Below are positions 53,755 through 62,872 of a stretch of 64,000 bases of DNA, piece after piece. Every line of letters starts with the position of its first letter. Position 1 is the stretch's first letter. The stretch is from Elusimicrobia bacterium RIFOXYA2_FULL_47_53. Lineage in GTDB: Bacteria; Elusimicrobiota; Endomicrobiia; Endomicrobiales; XYA2-FULL-47-53. The notes under the pieces are model-generated. The model was not told where the DNA came from. It saw nothing but the letters and a program-made list of their open reading frames with translations, and made no database searches. Where the stretch lies: positions 50,684-114,683 of the forward strand of contig MGVE01000017.1 in NCBI GenBank assembly GCA_001800315.1. Reading direction: 5' to 3'. The position numbers and the translations under genes were made by a program.

Positions 53755-56700
53755 ATGATAGAAAAAATTGTTGACTGGTCGGCTAAGAACAAAATATTTG
53801 TGTTTTTCGGCGTTGCTTTTATGACGGTCTGGGCCCTCTGGTCAATCAAAAATATTCCTTTAGACGCCATACCCGACCTTTCCGATACCCAGGTTATTGT
53901 CTACGCGAAATGGGACAGGCCCCCTCAGGTTATTGAAGACCAGGTAACTTACCCGATAGTATCCGCCTTGCTCGGAGCTCCTAAAGTCAAGGATATCCGG
54001 GCTTTTTCGGATTACGGCTTTTCCTACATATATCTGATTTTTGAAGACGGCACCGATATTTACTGGGCGCGTTCACGGGTTATGGAATACCTTTCAAAAG
54101 TCACTCAGCAGCTGCCCAAAGAGGCGAATATTGAGCTCGGGCCTGATGCCACGGGAGTGGGCTGGGTCTATCAGTACGCGCTCGTGGATGAGTCCGGGAA
54201 ACTTTCTCTGGAGGAGTTAAGAGGTTTTCAGGACTGGCATCTTAAATACGCCCTCCAGTCGGTGAAAGGCGTCTCCGAGGTGGCCTCCATCGGCGGTTTC
54301 GTAAAACAATACCAGGTTGTCGTTGATCCTAACGCTTTGCAGCAGTATAAAATTCCGCTTTCGTCGGTTGTCAACGCCGTCAGGGGGGCAAACCTTGAGA
54401 CCGGCGCGAGGGTTTTAGAGCTTTCCGGCACCGAGTATATGCTTACTGTTAAAGGCTACGCCGCGAAAATATCCGATATTGAGCAGGCTGTCCTTAGGGT
54501 TTCTAACGGAGTTCCCGTAACGATAAAGAATGTCGCGAAAGTTGAGACGGGGCCCGAAATAAGAAGAGGCCTTGCCGAACTAAACGGCGACGGCGAGGCT
54601 GTCGGCGGAATTGTCGTGATGCGCCACGGCGAGAACGCTCTAAATACCATAAAAGCGGTAAAAGAAAAGATTTCCAGCGTCCAACTGCCGGAAGGCGTAA
54701 AACTTGTAGCGGTTTATGACCGCTCGGAACTTATCAACAGGGCCGTTGAAACGCTCAAAAAGAAGCTTATTGAAGAAATGCTTGTGGTTTCTCTGGTGAT
54801 TTTGATTTTTCTTCTGCATTTTCCTTCCGCTGTTATACCCATCATTACGCTTCCAATCGCCGTGCTTTTCGCTTTTATACCGATGCACTATATGAAACTG
54901 ACCTCAAATGTCATGTCCCTTGGCGGCATAGCGATTGCCGTGGGGGCTATGGTGGATGCCGCCATAGTCGTGGTTGAAAACGCTCATAAAGAGCTGGCGC
55001 GCTGGCAGGACGAAGGAAAAAAAGGCGATTATCATACGGTGCTTCTCAATGCCATAAAGGAAGTGGCCAGGCCGTCGTTCTTTTCTCTTATTGTTATAGC
55101 CGTGGCTTTTATTCCTATTTTCTCTCTTGAGGGAATGGAAGGCAGGCTTTTTAAACCGCTGGCTTTCACAAAAAATTTCGCCATGTTTTTCGCGGCGATT
55201 CTCGCGATAACCCTTGATCCGGCTGTCAGGATGCTTTTTACCCGTCTGGATAACTACAATTTTAAACCGCGGTGGCTTGCCGGTATCGCCAATACTTTTC
55301 TTGTCGGCAAAATTCATTCCGAGGAAAAACATCCTATATCAAAGTTTCTTTTTAAAATATACGGCCCGGTGGTTGACGCCGTGCTCAAACGGCCCTATAA
55401 AGTAATCGCGGGGGCGGTAATAGCGTTTGCTCTTACAATACCTGCCTTTTATATTTTAGGCAGGGAGTTTATGCCGCCTCTCAACGAGGGTTCTATTCTT
55501 TACATGCCGACCACTCTGCCGGGCATTTCCATTGCTCAGGCCGGGGATATCCTTACGGTGCAGGATAAACTGTTGAAGTCTTTTCCCGAGGTGGTAAGCG
55601 TTTTTGGGAAAGCCGGCAGGGCCGAGACTTCCACCGACCCCGCCCCTCTTTCCATGATGGAGACAACAGTTCTTCTTAAGCCGCAGAATCAGTGGCGCCA
55701 TAAAGACAGGTGGCACAGCTTCCTGCCCGGCTTTATAAAAGCGCCTCTTAACTTTCTCTGGCCCGAGAGGATAACCTGGGACGAACTGGTCTCCGAGATG
55801 GACTTGAAACTTAAACTGCCCGGTGTTGTAAACGCCTGGACTATGCCTATTAAAGGCAGGATAGACATGCTTACAACCGGCGTCAGAACCCCTATCGGGA
55901 TTAAAATATACGGCGACAAACTTTCGGTGATAGAAAGCATTGGCAAAGACATTGAATCCCTGCTCGTAAAGGTTGAAGGCACCAGAAGCGCTTTCGCGGA
56001 GCGTACCAGCGGCGGTTATTTTATTAATTTCAACCTCAAGAGGGAAAATATTTCCCGCTACGGGCTTTCCGTTGAAGAGGTCGGCATGAACATTATGGCG
56101 GCTATCGGCGGGGAGAATATTACCCAGACGGTAGAGGGCAGGGAGAGGTATCCGGTAAATGTTCGCTATCCAAGAGAACTTAGAAACGATGTAGGGAAAA
56201 TTGAACGGATGTATATTCCTACCCCCGCGGGCGCTCAGATACCGCTTTCCCAGCTGGCGGAGCTAAAAATTGAATCCGGCCCCGGCATGATAAGGGACGA
56301 AAACGGAAAGCTCACGGGTTATGTCTATGTGGATGTCGCCGGGCGCGACCTCGGGCGTTATGTGGACGACGCAAAAGAGGCGATAGGAAAGAATATTAAA
56401 CTGCCCGCGGGATATTTTATTGAGTTCAGCGGCCAGTTTGAGTTTATGGAGCGGGTAAAGCAGCGGATGAAAATAGTGGTGCCTTTTACACTGGTCATAA
56501 TATTTATTCTGCTTTATCTAAGCACAAAATCTTATGTTAAGACATTTATTATACTCTCGGCTGTGCCTTTTTCTCTTATAGGCGCTGTCTGGATACTGGT
56601 TTTGCTGGATTATAATCTATCCATAGGAGTCTGGTCCGGCATTATCGCCCTTTTGGGCGTTGACGCCGAGACCGGAATATTTATGCTGCTCTATCTGGAT

Positions 56701-56997
56701 CTCTCGTACGACGATATGAAGAAAAAAGGCAGGTTAAACAGCGTTGAAGACCTCAAGGCAGCTATTCACCACGGGGCGGTAAAAAGAATCAGGCCGAAGC
56801 TGATGACGGCCGCAGTCTTGTTCGCGGGCCTTCTTCCCATCATGTGGGCCCAGACTCATGAGATAGGAGCCGATGTAATGAAAAGAATAGCGGCTCCGCT
56901 GATAGGCGGCATATTCACCTCATTTTTAATGGAACTGGTAGTATATCCCGCCATATATTTTGTCTGGAAACGCAAAACAATACCCAACAAACAGTGA
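53755..56997 (+). CDS. Heavy-metal RND efflux pump (CusA/CzcA family)
   Basis: A 1,080-aa permease of the heavy-metal RND branch. CusA-type marks: NIPLDAIPDLSDTQVIVYA at the first periplasmic loop, GAMVDAAIVVVENAHKEL in TM4 with the single proton-relay Asp401, DPAPLSMMETTVLLKPQNQW, RIDMLTTGVRTPIGIKIYG, and C-terminal GVDAETGIFMLLYLDLSY and KRIRPKLMTAAVLFAGLLPI, supplying the Glu and Lys of the relay. Met634 and Met705 lie in motifs associated with the copper site of CusA. Residues about 646-680 hold an insertion (RHKDRWHSFLPG...) also seen in many environmental members. It exports a metal cation with the adaptor and channel just upstream. ATG 53755 has no clear Shine-Dalgarno. Confidence 0.92.
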   Translation: MIEKIVDWSAKNKIFVFFGVAFMTVWALWSIKNIPLDAIPDLSDTQVIVYAKWDRPPQVIEDQVTYPIVSALLGAPKVKDIRAFSDYGFSYIYLIFEDGTDIYWARSRVMEYLSKVTQQLPKEANIELGPDATGVGWVYQYALVDESGKLSLEELRGFQDWHLKYALQSVKGVSEVASIGGFVKQYQVVVDPNALQQYKIPLSSVVNAVRGANLETGARVLELSGTEYMLTVKGYAAKISDIEQAVLRVSNGVPVTIKNVAKVETGPEIRRGLAELNGDGEAVGGIVVMRHGENALNTIKAVKEKISSVQLPEGVKLVAVYDRSELINRAVETLKKKLIEEMLVVSLVILIFLLHFPSAVIPIITLPIAVLFAFIPMHYMKLTSNVMSLGGIAIAVGAMVDAAIVVVENAHKELARWQDEGKKGDYHTVLLNAIKEVARPSFFSLIVIAVAFIPIFSLEGMEGRLFKPLAFTKNFAMFFAAILAITLDPAVRMLFTRLDNYNFKPRWLAGIANTFLVGKIHSEEKHPISKFLFKIYGPVVDAVLKRPYKVIAGAVIAFALTIPAFYILGREFMPPLNEGSILYMPTTLPGISIAQAGDILTVQDKLLKSFPEVVSVFGKAGRAETSTDPAPLSMMETTVLLKPQNQWRHKDRWHSFLPGFIKAPLNFLWPERITWDELVSEMDLKLKLPGVVNAWTMPIKGRIDMLTTGVRTPIGIKIYGDKLSVIESIGKDIESLLVKVEGTRSAFAERTSGGYFINFNLKRENISRYGLSVEEVGMNIMAAIGGENITQTVEGRERYPVNVRYPRELRNDVGKIERMYIPTPAGAQIPLSQLAELKIESGPGMIRDENGKLTGYVYVDVAGRDLGRYVDDAKEAIGKNIKLPAGYFIEFSGQFEFMERVKQRMKIVVPFTLVIIFILLYLSTKSYVKTFIILSAVPFSLIGAVWILVLLDYNLSIGVWSGIIALLGVDAETGIFMLLYLDLSYDDMKKKGRLNSVEDLKAAIHHGAVKRIRPKLMTAAVLFAGLLPIMWAQTHEIGADVMKRIAAPLIGGIFTSFLMELVVYPAIYFVWKRKTIPNKQ

Positions 56998-57113
56998 TTT
57001 CCGCTGTCTCTCATTGTTTCCTTAGTTATTTAGAATCCCCTTTTCAGGCTATTTTTTTTCCAGCCCCAACTTAAAACTTATTACTTATAGCTTAAAACTG
57101 TTGACTGTTTTCC

Positions 57114-57142
57114 TTGACAAAGACAGGCCAATAAAATAGAAT
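57114..57142 (+). promoter_or_regulatory. Sigma-70 promoter
   Basis: TTGACA (57114-57119) and TAGAAT (57137-57142) are 17 bases apart, matching 6/6 and 5/6. Initiation would fall near 57149, about 48 bases before ATG 57197. This excludes the in-frame GTG at 57143 as a start. Confidence 0.75.
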
Positions 57143-57196
57143 GTGGGCATATTCATGGAGCAGGGGGATACTATCCACTCATCAAAATTGCAGCCT

Positions 57197-58477
57197 ATGA
57201 TAAAACGCCTTTTGACGGCCTTTTTTCTCTTGTTACCTGCCGCTGTTTTTTCCGCTTCCCTGACACTTGACGATTTTAATAACCGCACCTGGTTCGGCCC
57301 TACCTGGGGCAACCGGCCTATGCTTGTTTCCTGGGCCAGCCAGGACAGCCGCAATGTGGTTAAAGCCACCTCCGTCGGAACCGTAGAAAATTACATGATA
57401 ATCAGGTCCAAATCTTTTCCCGTGGAGGATTGGCAGAATGTCGTTCGCGTGAGAGCCGATATAAAGGCTGATTTCGTGGACGCAACATCGTCTCTTAAAT
57501 TTGAGATGAAAAACAATACCGGCGGCCTTATTCAGGCTGTCACATACAGCAATGTGCCCAACGGCACATGGACCGATATTGTATGGGATGTAAGCCCGGG
57601 AGCCACGCCCGTAGCGTTGCTGGATTTTGTGATGGACGGCCTCGGCGCGAACGAATGCACCTATTATTTTGACAACCTGCGCCTTGTCATGCAGAACGGA
57701 ACGACTCAATACTGGGATTATTTTGAATCCCAGCCCATGGGCTGGAGCGGCAACGGGGATGTTGTTTCTTTCAATGCAGACAGCCCCGAATTTCTCTCTC
57801 ACAATAAATCCACCGACTCGGCAAACTCCGGAGCCGGATATTTTCAGTGGCAGTTCTCGGCAGGCTACGCGGAGCTTCAAATCACCGGAAAAAACTATTC
57901 CTGGTCAAACTACAATACTCTAAAAGCTGATGTAATGACTTCCGATGTGCTCGTTCCTATGCGCTTTACGCTGTGGTACGGCGCGAAATCGGAGGGGGAA
58001 AGCGTTGACAGGTACGCTGTTTCCACTAATACCTGGACAACAATGTACTGGCCTCTGCCGCAGGGAACTACCGCGTGGAATGTCACAGAGTTTAAAGCCG
58101 GCATAGTGCCGACCGCGCTTCATTCCAACGGAACCTACTATGTGGATAATATCATTATAGGAAAGGTCAATGTAACCGTAGTTAAGAGCACAAGCGCCGC
58201 GATAGCGATGCCCGGCAGCGATGTGACGGTGACTCTAAATTATGCCAATAGCGGCGATATGGAAGCGACAAATACATATCTTACCGATGCTATCCCTTTC
58301 AACTGCTATGTACCTGAAGCCGCCGCCAATGGTTCTGCCGACAGCGTTGAATATTTCGTGGGTTCCGCCTGGCAGGGCGGACATAGTGAGGCAGCTACGA
58401 AAATACGGTTTAAAGACAGCTTTATCGCAGCAGGTGCCTCCGGCTTGAGTGTTTCTTACAAGATACGAATAAGGTAG
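57197..58477 (+). CDS. Secreted beta-sandwich protein with a C-terminal DUF11-like domain
   Basis: A 426-aa exported protein; ATG 57197 is chosen because it begins the signal peptide (IKRLLTAFFLLLPAAVFSAS) and lies after the predicted transcription start. Two consecutive carbohydrate-binding-like jelly-roll domains are visible: LTLDDFNNRTWFGPTWGN to ECTYYFDNLRLV (about 22-175), and YWDYFESQPMGWSGNGD to GTYYVDNIIIG (about 176-330). Both end in the Y-x-D-N/D-I motif of such modules. The last about 100 residues are DUF11-like: KSTSAAIAMPGSDVTVTLNY then TYLTDAIPFNCYV. That tail is closely similar to the tail of the gene at 58895. Probably a surface or extracellular protein; no enzyme motif is seen. 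Confidence 0.75.
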   Translation: MIKRLLTAFFLLLPAAVFSASLTLDDFNNRTWFGPTWGNRPMLVSWASQDSRNVVKATSVGTVENYMIIRSKSFPVEDWQNVVRVRADIKADFVDATSSLKFEMKNNTGGLIQAVTYSNVPNGTWTDIVWDVSPGATPVALLDFVMDGLGANECTYYFDNLRLVMQNGTTQYWDYFESQPMGWSGNGDVVSFNADSPEFLSHNKSTDSANSGAGYFQWQFSAGYAELQITGKNYSWSNYNTLKADVMTSDVLVPMRFTLWYGAKSEGESVDRYAVSTNTWTTMYWPLPQGTTAWNVTEFKAGIVPTALHSNGTYYVDNIIIGKVNVTVVKSTSAAIAMPGSDVTVTLNYANSGDMEATNTYLTDAIPFNCYVPEAAANGSADSVEYFVGSAWQGGHSEAATKIRFKDSFIAAGASGLSVSYKIRIR

Positions 58478-58894
58478 TTTTAAGTTGTAAGTTGTAAGTG
58501 ATAAGTTGAGTCAATTGAAAAAACCTTAAAAAGGCCCTGTTCTTGCGATCTCCCGCAGTGAGAGAAGCAATCTTGTAGTTTCGTTGCCGTCGTTGCGAGC
58601 GACTGAAAGGAGCGCGGCAATCCCACAGTAAAGTGGTTTTGTAGCTGCGCAGCTTGCTGCGCGTTTCGTAAAGCCGTCATTCCGAATTTGAGTGAAACGA
58701 AAATAAGTCCGCAAAAGGCGGACGCGACAAAATAAGGTGTCAACCGCTTAGGAAGGGGTGACAGCCCGCCTTGCGCGGGCGCCAGAAGGGGAAACCTTAG
58801 GTTTCCCATATGGGGAGTGTTCAAGCGTCAACAGCTTGAACAACTCAAAGAGTAAGCCCGAGTTTTACGAGGGCACGACAAAAGGGAGGGTAGC
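58478..58894 (+). repeat. Intergenic hairpin array (417 bases, no gene)
   Basis: No gene is supported. It begins with TAAGTTG-type heptamers (about 58484-58508), then GATCTCCCGCAGTGAGAG (58547 on), and the 33-base unit 58641-58673 shared with 28842-28874. After that comes a run of perfect hairpins: GTCCGC-AAAAG-GCGGAC (58707-58723), GCCCGC-CTTGC-GCGGGC (58764-58780), GGGAAACC-TTA-GGTTTCCC (58789-58807) and GTTCAAGC-GTCAACA-GCTTGAAC (58819-58841). None has a T tract, so they are not ordinary terminators. The last 14 bases hold the ribosome site AAGGGAGGG of the next gene. Confidence 0.7.
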
Positions 58895-60310
58895 ATGAAG
58901 TACGCAAAAATTGCTTTGGTTTTACTGCTGGGGGTATTTATACTCGCAGGCAGACTGCAGGCGGTAGAAACGCTTGTAAATGATTTCAACGGAGCAGGGG
59001 TGGGAGGGTCATCCTGGGCCATTGACGGCCAGACGGATTCTACTACAAAGCATTCTCCGGGTTCTGACAGTTCGTTCAGGATTCAGTGGAGCATTGGCGC
59101 CGGACAGTGGTCGGGCGGAGGTATCGCTAATGTGGATGTGGATGTGACAAGTTATCACTCTATGTCATTTTTCATTTATTCCGCGAACCCAAACTGCGAT
59201 ATACAGGTTCAACTCAAAGACAGCACGAGCGTGCAGGCGACTCTCAACCTTCAGGATTACCTTTTAACCGGAACTTCGGCATGGCAGTGCGTTACGGTTC
59301 CTTTTGAGGCTTTTAAAAGGGCGAATTCAACGCTTGACCTTACCCATATCATCGGGTTCAACTGGATAGCAGATTATGACAACGGAAGCGACGCCAGCGG
59401 AGTTATTTATCTTGACGATATAAGCGTTTCAGCGGCAAAAAACGCGCCGTCTAATTCAAGAGTTTACTCTGGAGCTGATAAAGGCGTTGCGGATACCGCT
59501 GATATTGCGGGCGACACGATACTCTGGTTTGACCAGGCGACATCCAGCATGACATCAAATGAGGTAAATGTAAAAATATCCACTGGTTTTGCGTCCGCTT
59601 TCGCGGCGGTGCCCTCCGACCAGAGCACGGCAAACGGCTCGGATATTTATCTTGCCTACCAGATAAGAAATGACGGAAACTCAGCCGATAAAATTGTATT
59701 TACTACATCTTCAATTAACGGTAACCAGAACTGGCCCACCACAATTTTCTGGGATAAGGATAAGAGCGGAACATTTACGGGCGGAGATGTGGATCACTGG
59801 GATTCCATCGGCCTTCTGCCGGACAGCACGCACTATTTCCTTGTTAAGGTAAGCGTTCCGTCGGGCGCTGTAGCGGGATCAAGCACAACCGTTAGAATAA
59901 CTGCCCGCGACAACGGCGGTTCCGGAGCCAATGACTCATGGCCTACCGTTGCCGACGACGATACTCTCACGGATGATTTCTCCGTGACGGCCTCGGTCGT
60001 TCAGATGACACTGGTGAAAAGTTCCAGCACCGCGATAGCGAAACCCGGCGATACCGTGACAGTCACGCTTACTTACGGAAATGCCGGAAACACTGCCGCG
60101 ACGAATGTTTACATAACCGAGGTTCTGCCGTTTAATACTTACTTAAACGCTGATCCCGGCGTAGACAGCGCGGACAGCGTTGAATACTATGTCGGAAGCG
60201 CGTGGCAGGGCGCATATAGCGCCGCAGCCACAAAGATCCGCTGGAAAGATGACTCAATTGCCGCCTCAACCTCCGGGCTGACGGTTAACTATGTCTTAAA
60301 AGTTAAATAA
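58895..60310 (+). CDS. Secreted beta-sandwich protein with DUF11-like C-terminus, paralogue of the next gene
   Basis: A 471-aa exported protein, with AAGGGAGGG before ATG 58895 and a signal peptide (LVLLLGVFILAGRLQA). Residues about 24-180 form a carbohydrate-binding-like domain ending in GVIYLDDISVS. A middle beta-sandwich (about 185-365) contains LAYQIRNDGNSADKIVF and the Asp-rich loop WDKDKSGTFTGGD, which resembles a calcium-binding EF-hand-type loop. The C-terminal DUF11-like domain (about 368-471) reads KPGDTVTVTLTYGNAGNTAA then NVYITEVLPFNTYL. The first two domains align almost throughout with the next protein, and the DUF11 tail with the previous one, so these three genes arose by duplication and domain shuffling. 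Adhesive or structural surface role inferred. Confidence 0.78.
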   Translation: MKYAKIALVLLLGVFILAGRLQAVETLVNDFNGAGVGGSSWAIDGQTDSTTKHSPGSDSSFRIQWSIGAGQWSGGGIANVDVDVTSYHSMSFFIYSANPNCDIQVQLKDSTSVQATLNLQDYLLTGTSAWQCVTVPFEAFKRANSTLDLTHIIGFNWIADYDNGSDASGVIYLDDISVSAAKNAPSNSRVYSGADKGVADTADIAGDTILWFDQATSSMTSNEVNVKISTGFASAFAAVPSDQSTANGSDIYLAYQIRNDGNSADKIVFTTSSINGNQNWPTTIFWDKDKSGTFTGGDVDHWDSIGLLPDSTHYFLVKVSVPSGAVAGSSTTVRITARDNGGSGANDSWPTVADDDTLTDDFSVTASVVQMTLVKSSSTAIAKPGDTVTVTLTYGNAGNTAATNVYITEVLPFNTYLNADPGVDSADSVEYYVGSAWQGAYSAAATKIRWKDDSIAASTSGLTVNYVLKVK

Positions 60311-60330
60311 GGATACATAAATATTGTTTA

Positions 60331-62871
60331 ATGAAGCTATTTAGGATTCTAATTACCATCGCTTTGCTTTCACTTAGCGCCTCCCGGGTTTGTGCCGTGG
60401 AAGAGACGGCTGCCGATTTTGACAGCGCCTCCAACCCCACAAACTGGGGGGGCGTTACTTGGGGCGGTGATACTTTAGGATCCGGCAGCTACGACAGCAC
60501 GCTTTACTACGGCCCCGCTTCCGGCAGTTCGTTAAGGATTGACTGGTGGGGAGTTAACTCCTCGGGCTTATGGGGCGGCGGCGGAGTAGCTGGGATGAAT
60601 GTGGATGTATCTACATACAATGCCGTTTCTTTCCATATGTATTCAGCCAATCCGGGCTGCAATGTCATGGTTCAACTGCAGGACACATCCGCGAATATCG
60701 CGAAAGTACGGTTGACGGACTATTTAACCACAGGCACTTCCGTATGGCAGAGCGTAATTATTCCAATAGACGCGTTTAAAAGGCAGAACAGATTATTTGA
60801 CGCGAGTCACTTTAAGGAGTTAAACCTTATCTCTGAGTTTGACTCCGGCAACGACTCAAGCGGCACTATTCATATAGACGATGTAAAATTTTCCTATGGG
60901 CTTCACGCTCCGGCGAGATCCTGGATCTATTCAGGCGGAGACAACGGCGTGGCAAATACGGCCGATGTTTTCGGCGACACTTTGATGTGCTATGACCAGT
61001 CCGCGGCATCTATGACAACAAACGCGGTCACCGTCTTTGTTTCCACAACCTACGCCGCGGCCTGGGTTTCCGAGCCCCAGAACATAGCCGCGACCGAGGC
61101 CATTACTTATTATGTTCCTTTCAGTTTAAAAAACAGCGGTAACTCCGCCGACAGCATAGTTGTTTCAACCGATATCACTTCCGGGTCAATTCTTGCCACA
61201 AAGCTTTACTGGGATAAAGATAAGAGCGGCACTTACACCATTGATGATGTCCTTTGTTCTGATACCTCGGGGCTTCTGCCCGAGAGCACCTTTTATTTCC
61301 TTGCGGCGGTAACCCTGACTTCCAGTATCCAGGGCGGGACATCAACCGTTATTCGCCTCACGGCAAAAGACAATAACGGAAGCGGCGCGAACGATTCCTG
61401 GCCCACGGCCGTTGACGACGACACTATTACAAGCGATTTTGTGGTGAGTATAACCTCCGGTTATGCCATAGGCTTGGGCTCTCTCCCGGCCGATAAAACT
61501 ATAGCTCCGGGAACCACGGCGTATTACGCCTATACAATCTATAATGCCGGCAAAGCCGCCGACAGTTTTACTCTTTCTGTCAGCACCATTTCTGGAATCG
61601 GATGGAATTCATGGATCGTCAGCGATGCCAATGCCAATGGGGCTCATGATTCAAATGAAAATACGGCTGTTTCCAATAGCGGCACTTTAAACTCCGGAAC
61701 TTCGTATTATTTCTTTGTAGCGGTGGGCGTTCCCTGGGGGCAGGAGGGGACTACCGGTGTAACGCTCACGGTGAAAGACCAAAACGGCTCCGGAGCCGAG
61801 GACCACTATCCTGTTGACGGCAATGATATTAGAACTCACAGCACCGTCACAACGGCTACTATGGATAAAACGCCGCCCGTAATAACGGTTCAGGTAGAGC
61901 CTCCCGCGAAGATCGGCATGATAGGCAACAGGCTTCTTTGCGAGGCTAAAATAGAGGACGCAGAAAGCAGCGTGCTTTCCGTTAAATTTATCTATTCAAA
62001 GAATTCCGGCGCCGCGCAGATAATTGAACTGCCTATTTTGAGCTCGGCTGTATATTCTTACGATCTAAACGCCGCGGCGGCCGAAAACTGCGCTATTGAA
62101 TATTCGTGGCTCGCGGAAAACTTCTACGGTTATACCACAGCCTCTTCCACAAAGACAATAGTTGTGAACAGAACCACGACATCAAACAATTTCGCCTCGG
62201 GAACGCTTTTTGTTGACGACGGCAATCCGGATGACGGACAGACAAGCATTACGGTGCCGGCCGGCGCGCTTTCAAAGCCGGTTGACTTAACCGTAACCCA
62301 GGCTGTCCGCGAGGATTCCGAAAAGGGGAACTATCCGGCCACCACACTGCTTCCTTCAACCGCGTATGATTTCGGGCCCGAGGGAACGGTGTTCAATAAG
62401 CCCGTCACGATGACGCTTTTGTACACCGACCTTGACCGCGACGGCTCCGAAGATTCCTCCGGCAAAGAAGAAAAGATGATGCGCGCCTACTGGTGGGACG
62501 GTTTTGAATGGAGGCTCCTCGGCGGCAAGGTGGATACGGACAAAAAAACCGTGACTGTTTCAGTCATGCATCTTTCCCGTTACGCGGTATTCCCGACCAA
62601 AGTACTGTCTCCTTCTGATTACCGGCCCAAAGAACGCATAATTACGCCCTGCGGTTCTATAGGCAAAAATGATTTCGTTCAGTTTGGCACCAGCGAGTAT
62701 CCTGTCAATATTTTTGACATTACCGGAGCTAAGGTGCGCACCTTAACCGACAGCATATCTATATGGAAGGGCGAGGATGAAAACGGGAATATAGTTGAGA
62801 GCGGAATATATATTTACCAGATAAAAACTACCGGCGAGGTGGTAAGCGGAACAATTCTGGTGGTTAAATAA
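60331..62871 (+). CDS. Large secreted multi-domain protein with ZU5-like and FlgD/T9SS-type C-terminal domains
   Basis: An 846-aa exported protein with a signal peptide (LITIALLSLSASRVCAVEE). Domains: carbohydrate-binding-like N-terminus ending in GTIHIDDVKFS, then two CARDB/DUF11-like beta-sandwiches with Asp-rich loops (WDKDKSGTYTIDD, DANANGAHDSNE). An Ig-like segment follows (PPVITVQVEPPAKIGMIGN) and a ZU5-like domain (TSITVPAGALSKPVDLTV to MHLSRYAVFPT). The last domain resembles FlgD-Ig or type IX sorting domains: VNIFDITGAKVRTLTDS, WKGEDENGNIVESGIYIYQI, VSGTILVVK. Its first half is a paralogue of the upstream gene. The neighbouring PorV/PorQ-like barrel makes export by a T9SS-like route conceivable. 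No good Shine-Dalgarno precedes ATG 60331. Confidence 0.8.
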   Translation: MKLFRILITIALLSLSASRVCAVEETAADFDSASNPTNWGGVTWGGDTLGSGSYDSTLYYGPASGSSLRIDWWGVNSSGLWGGGGVAGMNVDVSTYNAVSFHMYSANPGCNVMVQLQDTSANIAKVRLTDYLTTGTSVWQSVIIPIDAFKRQNRLFDASHFKELNLISEFDSGNDSSGTIHIDDVKFSYGLHAPARSWIYSGGDNGVANTADVFGDTLMCYDQSAASMTTNAVTVFVSTTYAAAWVSEPQNIAATEAITYYVPFSLKNSGNSADSIVVSTDITSGSILATKLYWDKDKSGTYTIDDVLCSDTSGLLPESTFYFLAAVTLTSSIQGGTSTVIRLTAKDNNGSGANDSWPTAVDDDTITSDFVVSITSGYAIGLGSLPADKTIAPGTTAYYAYTIYNAGKAADSFTLSVSTISGIGWNSWIVSDANANGAHDSNENTAVSNSGTLNSGTSYYFFVAVGVPWGQEGTTGVTLTVKDQNGSGAEDHYPVDGNDIRTHSTVTTATMDKTPPVITVQVEPPAKIGMIGNRLLCEAKIEDAESSVLSVKFIYSKNSGAAQIIELPILSSAVYSYDLNAAAAENCAIEYSWLAENFYGYTTASSTKTIVVNRTTTSNNFASGTLFVDDGNPDDGQTSITVPAGALSKPVDLTVTQAVREDSEKGNYPATTLLPSTAYDFGPEGTVFNKPVTMTLLYTDLDRDGSEDSSGKEEKMMRAYWWDGFEWRLLGGKVDTDKKTVTVSVMHLSRYAVFPTKVLSPSDYRPKERIITPCGSIGKNDFVQFGTSEYPVNIFDITGAKVRTLTDSISIWKGEDENGNIVESGIYIYQIKTTGEVVSGTILVVK

Positions 62872-62872
62872 T

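Noticed and set aside
53570-53758. 62-codon + frame before the metal pump
   Set aside because: It lies entirely in the repeat patch and overlaps the pump start; composition follows the repeats.
56056-56070. Leu771 of the metal pump as loss of a third copper-site methionine
   Set aside because: I could not align this position reliably with the third methionine of the CusA site from memory, so no claim is made.
57233-57880. 215-codon minus-strand frame
   Set aside because: It is a shadow of the secreted beta-sandwich gene, with no start signal or recognisable motif.
58480-58824. Minus-strand 114-codon frame
   Set aside because: It is made of the hairpin array; there is no ribosome site and no conserved pattern.
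58541-58880. CRISPR array
   Set aside because: The palindromes differ from one another and there is no constant repeat with regular unique spacers; no cas genes are in the window.
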